Shown here one piece after another: positions 7,233 to 12,013 of a stretch of DNA of 12,013 bases. A program made the translations under genes and the position numbers. Below the pieces are notes generated by a model that ran no database searches, was not told the origin of the DNA, and was given only the letters and a program-made list of their open reading frames with translations. Within the stretch, counting starts at the first letter, position 1; every line of letters begins with the position of its first letter. Origin of the DNA: Muribaculaceae bacterium (GTDB lineage Bacteria > Bacteroidota > Bacteroidia > Bacteroidales > Muribaculaceae); assembly GCA_016287065.1 (NCBI GenBank), contig JAEEVB010000057.1, positions 1 to 12,013 on the forward strand. Reading direction: 5' to 3'.

Positions 7233-7286
7233 AATTTTAATTTATTAGGTTGTTACTGATTTACGATTAGTAGTCAATTCAACTTG

Positions 7287-7318
7287 TAAAGTTACACATT
7301 TTTCGTGAATAAATGCAA
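7287..7318 (-). promoter_or_regulatory. Candidate promoter of the lemA-TPM-TPM operon
   Basis: Read on the minus strand, TTG (7318-7316) is followed after 21 bases by TAACTTTA (7294-7287), one base away from the Bacteroidetes -7 consensus TAnnTTTG. It would give a leader of about 45-50 bases before the lemA ATG at 7232. The 140-base gap after the hydrolase gene also suggests a separate transcription unit. Motif match only. Confidence 0.4.
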
Positions 7319-7372
7319 CTTTTATGCCAATTATTTCCATTTGTGTTTTTTCTCACTGCAGAGAGCGGGGTG

Positions 7373-8719
7373 CTATTTCGTCACTCGTTGCAACCACTCA
7401 GCCATGTCGGCGAGTACCTGTGGAGCCATGGTCTCGGTTATTTGTCCATAGGCCATGCTGCCAGCACGGTTCTCGCATGTCTGGAACAGGTGGTTGAGTC
7501 GGTCATACTGCTTCACCTCGGCCTGCTTCACCTGCTTTTTGACGACAGCAAGATTCTCGGCTGCAGCCACTTGCGAGTCCCATGCACCATTCAGTGCCAA
7601 CATGGGGCACTTGATTTTCTTGAGATAGGGTGTCGGGTCCATTTTGACCATTGCCACATAGCCTGGCGAGGTGAGTACAGGTATCTGGCTACGGAATTGG
7701 GGATAGTCGCCCAGCATCGACTGCAGCTGGGTGCGCAACGAGGCAATGTCCTTGCTCTCGTCGATGGTGGTGAACAGGTTGGTAATCATATCCTTCAGTT
7801 CGGCCGGTGCTTCAATGCCTTGCGTCTCCATAATCATCATGTTTTGGGCAATCATCAAGTCCTTGCCCTTGAGTGCGGGGCCTGCAAGCGACACGATGAA
7901 CGACACCTCCTTGGGATACTCGGCAGCGTTTATCATGGCAATCAGTCCGCCCTCGCTGTGGCCAATGATGCCCACTTTCGAGGCATCGATGTCGGCACGG
8001 CCGCGCAAGTAGCGCACACCTGCCATGGCATCTTGGGCAAGGTCAAGGGTGGTTTCATAACCCGTGGCGATGCTCGAACGGCCCACACCGCGATCGTCGT
8101 AGCGCAGCACGGCAATTCCCTGACGGGTGAGGTAGTCGGCAATGAGCAGGAAGGGCTTGTGTCCCATGATGGTCTCGTTGCGGTCCTGTGGGCCGCTGCC
8201 AGTCACCAGTACTACGGCCGGATGTTTGGTGCCTTGTTCTGGCAGCGTGAGCGTACCGGCGAGGGTCACCTTGTCATGCCCAAAGGTCACTTCCTCCTGC
8301 TTATATGGGAATGGCGGTTGCGGTTCCTGAGGCCGTTCGTTACCTTTTTCTTTAGTCTCGATGCGGCTCAACTCCAGCTTCGGCGACATGCCGTTCTGCT
8401 CAAAGGTGCCCACTATGGTCTGTTTGTCGGCATCGTAGCGACCACTATATTTAATGGCACCATTGCCCGCCTCAACGAGCAGTTCGTCATCGTTCACCAC
8501 CACCTTGCTGCAAGGAATGCCTTTCACTTTCTGGTCGGGTGAGTCTATGGTAGCACTATAGGTGCCGTCGCTATTCTTCTCGATATTGAACACCAGACGC
8601 AATTCCATGCCCACATTCAAGGTGCCGCCCCACGACCCCTCGAAGGTCGGGTTGGCTTGTGCAACAAGGGCCAACGATGCCACGAGCACCATCAGCGTCA
8701 ATAGAAATCTTCTTGTCAT
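7373..8719 (-). CDS. Secreted alpha/beta hydrolase (esterase/peptidase-like) with N-terminal beta domain
   Basis: This 448-residue protein has a Sec signal peptide (MTRRFLLTLMVLVASLALVA, cleavage near residue 22), so it is periplasmic or outer-membrane associated. Residues 24-120 form a beta-rich domain (FEGSWGGTL, RLVFNIEKN, ATIDSPDQ, GTFEQNG) that often precedes hydrolases of this family. The alpha/beta-hydrolase fold begins near 140: VVLVTGSGPQDRNE (169-182, oxyanion region), RYDDRGVGRS (206-215) and GHSEGG (253-258) with nucleophile Ser255. Likely triad partners are Asp381 (LNGAWDSQV) and His410 (LNHLF). The catalytic set is complete. The natural substrate (ester, peptide or acyl group) cannot be read from sequence. 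The gene begins 11 bases after nadB and is the last gene of the probable PBP-nadB-hydrolase transcript; no convincing terminator was seen after it. Confidence 0.88.
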   Translation of the reverse strand: MTRRFLLTLMVLVASLALVAQANPTFEGSWGGTLNVGMELRLVFNIEKNSDGTYSATIDSPDQKVKGIPCSKVVVNDDELLVEAGNGAIKYSGRYDADKQTIVGTFEQNGMSPKLELSRIETKEKGNERPQEPQPPFPYKQEEVTFGHDKVTLAGTLTLPEQGTKHPAVVLVTGSGPQDRNETIMGHKPFLLIADYLTRQGIAVLRYDDRGVGRSSIATGYETTLDLAQDAMAGVRYLRGRADIDASKVGIIGHSEGGLIAMINAAEYPKEVSFIVSLAGPALKGKDLMIAQNMMIMETQGIEAPAELKDMITNLFTTIDESKDIASLRTQLQSMLGDYPQFRSQIPVLTSPGYVAMVKMDPTPYLKKIKCPMLALNGAWDSQVAAAENLAVVKKQVKQAEVKQYDRLNHLFQTCENRAGSMAYGQITETMAPQVLADMAEWLQRVTK

Positions 8720-8730
8720 AGGAAAAACAG

Positions 8731-10323
8731 TTAAAGTTTCAGGTCGTCTTCGTTCTTGGGGGCGGGTGGGTAGTCGAGTGTGTAGTGCAGGCCTCGGCTC
8801 TCCTTACGCTCCTTGGCTTGGCGCATAATCAGGTAACCCACATTGATGATGTTGCGCAACTCGCAGATGCGGCGCGACACCTTGCTTTCTTTGAACAGTT
8901 TCTCGGTTTCCTGATACAGGATGTCGAGGCGGTTCCAGGCACGGTCGAGACGCAGGTTGCTGCGCACGATACCCACATACGAACTCATGATCTCGTTCAC
9001 CTCTTTCTCGCTTTGGCTGATGAGCACCATCTCTTCGGGGTGCTGTGTGCCCTCATCGTTCCACTCGGGAATGTCCTCGCGGAAGTCAAAGTGCTTGATG
9101 CTCTCCTTGGCATGTTCGGCGGCTGCCTCGGCATACACTACCGCCTCGATGAGCGAATTGCTTGCCAGGCGGTTGCCGCCGTGCAGACCTGTGCATGAGC
9201 ACTCGCCCACGGCAAAGAGCCGCTTGATCGACGAGCGTGCTTTCAGGTCAACCTTGATACCACCGCACAGGTAGTGAGCAGCCGGAACCACAGGTATGTA
9301 GTCCTTGGTAATATCGATACCCAATTCCAGACAATGCTTGTAGATGTTGGGGAAGTGGTGCTTGGTCTCTTCAGGGTCTTTGTGGGTCACATCGAGGTAC
9401 ACATGGTCCTCGCCACGCTGCTTCATCTCGCTGTCGATGGCGCGTGCCACCACATCGCGTGGGGCAAGCGACAGGCGCGGGTCATACTTCTGCATAAATT
9501 CCTCGCCTGCCAGGTTGCGCAGCACGGCACCGTAGCCACGCATAGCCTCGGTGATGAGGAAGGCGGGGCGGTCGCCGGGGTGATACAGGGCTGTTGGATG
9601 GAATTGGATGAATTCCATGTCCTTCACCGTGCCTTTGGCACGATACACCATGGCAATACCGTCGCCTGTGGCAATGAGCGGGTTCGTAGTGGTCTGGTAC
9701 ACCGAACCCACGCCGCCAGTCGCCATGAGCGTCACGCGCGACAGGAAGGTGTTCACCTTGCCCGTTTCCTGGTTGAGCACGTAGGCTCCAAAGCATTCTA
9801 TGCCCGAGGTGCGGCGCGTCACAATCTTGCCCAGATGGTGCTGGGTGAGAATCTCGACGGCAAAGTGGTTATCGAAGATGTCGATGTTCTTGTGGGCGCG
9901 CACTGCCTTAACGAGCGAGGTCTGTATCTCATGTCCCGTGTTGTCGGCATGGTGCAGGATGCGGAACTCAGAGTGTCCGCCCTCGCGGTGCAGGTCGAAC
10001 TCGCCTTTCTCGTTCTTGTCAAATTCCACACCCCACTTGATGAGTTCCCGAATCTGTGCAGGGCCTTGTGTCACCACCTGCTTCACAGCCTCGGGGTCGC
10101 TCAGCCAGTCGCCTGCCACCATGGTGTCGTGAATGTGTTTCTCGAAGTTATCCACCTCAAGATTAGTCACTGCTGCCACACCGCCTTGAGCCAGGTCGGT
10201 ATTGGCTTCTTCGAGCGAACTCTTGCAAATCAACGCCACCCGACCGGTATCAGCCACTTTCAGGGCAAAACTCATGCCGGCAACGCCTGAGCCTATGATG
10301 AGATAGTCGTATTTAAATACCAT
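8731..10323 (-). CDS. nadB: L-aspartate oxidase (NAD biosynthesis)
   Basis: NadB uses FAD to oxidise L-aspartate to iminoaspartate, the first step of de novo NAD synthesis, with fumarate or oxygen as electron acceptor; quinolinate synthase NadA takes the product. The 530-residue length is normal. Seen in sequence: the FAD-binding GSGVAGMSFAL (11-21), LAQGGVAAV (44-52), the substrate-site block REGGHSEFRILHHAD (113-127), HPTALY (242-247), the active-site region RDVVARAID (289-297), and the second FAD block YLCGGIKVD (351-359), AVGECSCTGLHGGNRLASNS (371-390), SLIEAVV. The C-terminal helical domain ends near residue 505. The NadB-type block REGGHS and the lack of succinate dehydrogenase partner genes argue against SdhA or FrdA. 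Neither nadA nor nadC is adjacent; it lies between PBP1A (24-base gap) and a secreted hydrolase (11-base gap). Confidence 0.95.
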   Translation of the reverse strand: MVFKYDYLIIGSGVAGMSFALKVADTGRVALICKSSLEEANTDLAQGGVAAVTNLEVDNFEKHIHDTMVAGDWLSDPEAVKQVVTQGPAQIRELIKWGVEFDKNEKGEFDLHREGGHSEFRILHHADNTGHEIQTSLVKAVRAHKNIDIFDNHFAVEILTQHHLGKIVTRRTSGIECFGAYVLNQETGKVNTFLSRVTLMATGGVGSVYQTTTNPLIATGDGIAMVYRAKGTVKDMEFIQFHPTALYHPGDRPAFLITEAMRGYGAVLRNLAGEEFMQKYDPRLSLAPRDVVARAIDSEMKQRGEDHVYLDVTHKDPEETKHHFPNIYKHCLELGIDITKDYIPVVPAAHYLCGGIKVDLKARSSIKRLFAVGECSCTGLHGGNRLASNSLIEAVVYAEAAAEHAKESIKHFDFREDIPEWNDEGTQHPEEMVLISQSEKEVNEIMSSYVGIVRSNLRLDRAWNRLDILYQETEKLFKESKVSRRICELRNIINVGYLIMRQAKERKESRGLHYTLDYPPAPKNEDDLKL

Positions 10324-10347
10324 AATATCGTTGTTTTCTAAAGGTTG

Positions 10348-12013
10348 TTATATCGTTTTGGGTTCGGTTGCATGAGATTTGTTGGGCTCTGGCACTGGCT
10401 GCTTTTGCTGCTGCGACGGCGATGACTGACGCGGCGGCACTGCCTGCTTGTTACCCTGTGGAGCGTTGGCGGGAGCATCGGGGCTAGAAACCGGAGCCTC
10501 AGGATTATCGTACTGTAACGACTCGCCACCATCTTCGGGCATGCTCAAATCGAGCGAATCACCCTCGAAATCTTCATAATATAAGGTGCTGTCCTCAAAC
10601 TCAAAGTCCTCCAGAGCAGGCATATAGTCGCAGTTATACTCCGTCTCGCTGATGCCAACGTTCTTGAAGTGACCCTCAACCAGTGGGCGCAACTGTGCAT
10701 CGTCCCACACCTTCTGGAAGAAAGCACCGCACACGGGCAATGCCGTGCGGCTGCCCTGGCCCAACTTGCCGGTGCGGAAGTGGATGGAGCGGTACTCGCC
10801 GCCAACCCACACGCCCGCCACGAGATGTGGCGATACGCCCACAAACCAGGCATCGCTGTGGTTGTTGCTCGTGCCAGTCTTGCCGCCAAAGTCGGTCTTA
10901 CCGCCACCGTAGGCACTCGAGTAGCGGCCCACAAAGCGGTTCAGACTCATCGAAGTGGCGCCGGGATCGGTGGTGCCGGCAATGAGCATGCGCTGCATCA
11001 GGTAAGCACTGCGTGCCGTGATGGCCTGATACTTCTCGGCAAATTCCTTATAATTATAGATTTCGGTCTCGCTGCCGTCGGGCTCTACACGCACAATGCG
11101 TGTAACAAGCACAGGCGGACGCTGCCAGCCTCCGGCGGCCACCGTAGCATAGGCATCGACCAGTTCCAGCAAGTTCACATCCATGGCACCCAGGCACAGC
11201 GACGGTTTCGCCTCCTTGGCCATGTCGGGCCGCAAGGGCGACTTGATGCCCATCTCATAGGCGGTGGTCTCCACGCGGTTCATGCCCACGGCAGGGTCGG
11301 TGCCCACTTGCACCGATACGCTGTTGATACTCTGCACAAAGGCCTGGCGCAGCGTCATGTCGGCATTGGTGAAGCGGCCATTGGCATTGTGAGGAGCATA
11401 ATCTTCCATCTCACGCTTCTGCTCGTTATAGACGGGCATGCTGATGTAGTGGTCCTTATAGCGTGTGCACGGATTCATGCCCACCTCCATGGCTGCGGTA
11501 TAGACAAACAGCTTGAATGTGGAACCTGGCTGACGCATCGACTTCACCTTGTCATATTTCCAGGTATTGAAGTCAATGTCGCCCACCCAAGCCTTCACAA
11601 AGCCTGTGCGCGGGTCCATCGCCACCAGGCCGGCATGCATGAACTTGAGTGCATAGCGAATGGAGTCCATCGAACTCATCTCTTCCTCCTTGTAGCCTCC
11701 CACAATCTTGCCCGTCTTCGGGTCGCGCTGATACTCAAACAGCTGCACCTTGTGGGGCTGATTCATGTAGTACATGACCGAGTCGTTATTGTTGGGGAAG
11801 CGTGCTTCCAGTTGCTTATACACCTCGGTGCGAGTCGCCACATCTTCCAGGAAGTTCGGTATAATCTGGAAGTGCTCGTCGATCCAAAAGTCTTGACTGC
11901 CCCAATGGTGATTGAACGACTGCTGCACCTGATACATCTGCTCCAGCACCGCCTCCTCGGCATACTTCTGCATGCGAGAGTCGAGGGTGGTATAGATTTT
12001 CAGGCCGTCGGTT
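10348..12013 (-). CDS. mrcA: Class A penicillin-binding protein (PBP1A), C-terminal part; N-terminus off the right edge
   Basis: The visible 554 residues hold the end of the inter-domain linker and the whole transpeptidase domain of a bifunctional peptidoglycan synthase; the glycosyltransferase domain lies beyond the window. The frame is open to the right edge, and the first codons read TDGLKIYTTLDSRMQ, the conserved start of the transpeptidase region. The Met at 11973 is therefore internal, not the start. Counting from that Met: SxxK is STFK with Ser151 acylated by penicillin and Lys154, SxN is SIN (215-217), and the KTG motif is GGKTGTS (363-369). RQPGSTFK is the typical context. The protein ends with an acidic stretch (about 453-484) and a Pro/Gln/Ser-rich tail (490-541) that looks disordered and would lie in the periplasm. 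It cross-links nascent glycan strands at the inner membrane. The stop is 24 bases before nadB. Confidence 0.93.
   Translation of the reverse strand, partial: TDGLKIYTTLDSRMQKYAEEAVLEQMYQVQQSFNHHWGSQDFWIDEHFQIIPNFLEDVATRTEVYKQLEARFPNNNDSVMYYMNQPHKVQLFEYQRDPKTGKIVGGYKEEEMSSMDSIRYALKFMHAGLVAMDPRTGFVKAWVGDIDFNTWKYDKVKSMRQPGSTFKLFVYTAAMEVGMNPCTRYKDHYISMPVYNEQKREMEDYAPHNANGRFTNADMTLRQAFVQSINSVSVQVGTDPAVGMNRVETTAYEMGIKSPLRPDMAKEAKPSLCLGAMDVNLLELVDAYATVAAGGWQRPPVLVTRIVRVEPDGSETEIYNYKEFAEKYQAITARSAYLMQRMLIAGTTDPGATSMSLNRFVGRYSSAYGGGKTDFGGKTGTSNNHSDAWFVGVSPHLVAGVWVGGEYRSIHFRTGKLGQGSRTALPVCGAFFQKVWDDAQLRPLVEGHFKNVGISETEYNCDYMPALEDFEFEDSTLYYEDFEGDSLDLSMPEDGGESLQYDNPEAPVSSPDAPANAPQGNKQAVPPRQSSPSQQQKQPVPEPNKSHATEPKTI

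Noticed and set aside
7319..7372. Terminator after the hydrolase gene
   Set aside because: Only a short imperfect palindrome is visible, and on the transcript strand it is followed by A residues, not T residues.
7313..8542. 409-codon open frame on the plus strand opposite the hydrolase
   Set aside because: The minus strand encodes a complete hydrolase with signal peptide and catalytic triad. The plus translation is rich in His, Leu and Cys without domain structure.
9274..10290. 338-codon open frame on the plus strand opposite nadB
   Set aside because: nadB is unambiguous on the minus strand. The plus frame is an antisense shadow.
11971..11973. ATG at 11973 as the start of the penicillin-binding protein
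   Set aside because: The frame remains open upstream to the edge and encodes the conserved LKIYTTLD block, so this Met is internal.

Overview
The window looks like chromosomal DNA of a member of the Bacteroidales (Prevotella/Muribaculaceae-like). The clues are the gene families (a Wzi-family outer-membrane protein, a LemA-TPM-TPM cassette and a GlsA/GlsB-like acyltransferase pair), TAnnTTTG-type promoter elements upstream of genes, and starts that lack obvious Shine-Dalgarno sequences. No tRNA, rRNA, CRISPR array, insertion sequence or phage gene was seen. Coding density is high and no gene-free stretch exceeds about 150 bases.

Layout. (1) Bases 1-1279, minus strand: the N-terminal 426 residues of a polytopic membrane protein that runs off the left edge. 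(2) Bases 1280-1414: a divergent intergenic region with a promoter-like element for each direction. (3) Bases 1415-5204, plus strand: a tightly packed run of four genes. These are a PlsC-type acyltransferase broken by one in-frame TAA codon, a GNAT-type N-acyltransferase (4-base overlap), a Wzi-family outer-membrane protein (15-base gap) and a small lipocalin-like lipoprotein (4-base overlap). The first two resemble the GlsA/GlsB pair that makes glycine lipids in Bacteroides. (4) Around 5225-5270: a hairpin between convergent operons. (5) Bases 7232-5292, minus strand: lemA, a short TPM-domain gene and a secreted, membrane-anchored TPM-domain gene with a Gly-rich tail, with a promoter-like element upstream at about 7287-7318. 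(6) Bases 12013-7373, minus strand: a class A penicillin-binding protein (cut by the right edge), nadB (L-aspartate oxidase) and a secreted alpha/beta hydrolase, with gaps of 24 and 11 bases, probably one transcript.

Most of the window concerns the cell envelope: membrane lipid synthesis, surface polysaccharide export or attachment, peptidoglycan synthesis and secreted or membrane proteins. nadB is the one central-metabolism gene and sits between envelope genes. The most notable observation is the single nonsense codon that splits an otherwise intact, motif-complete acyltransferase at the head of the plus-strand operon. I see no clear sign of an undescribed defence or mobile system.
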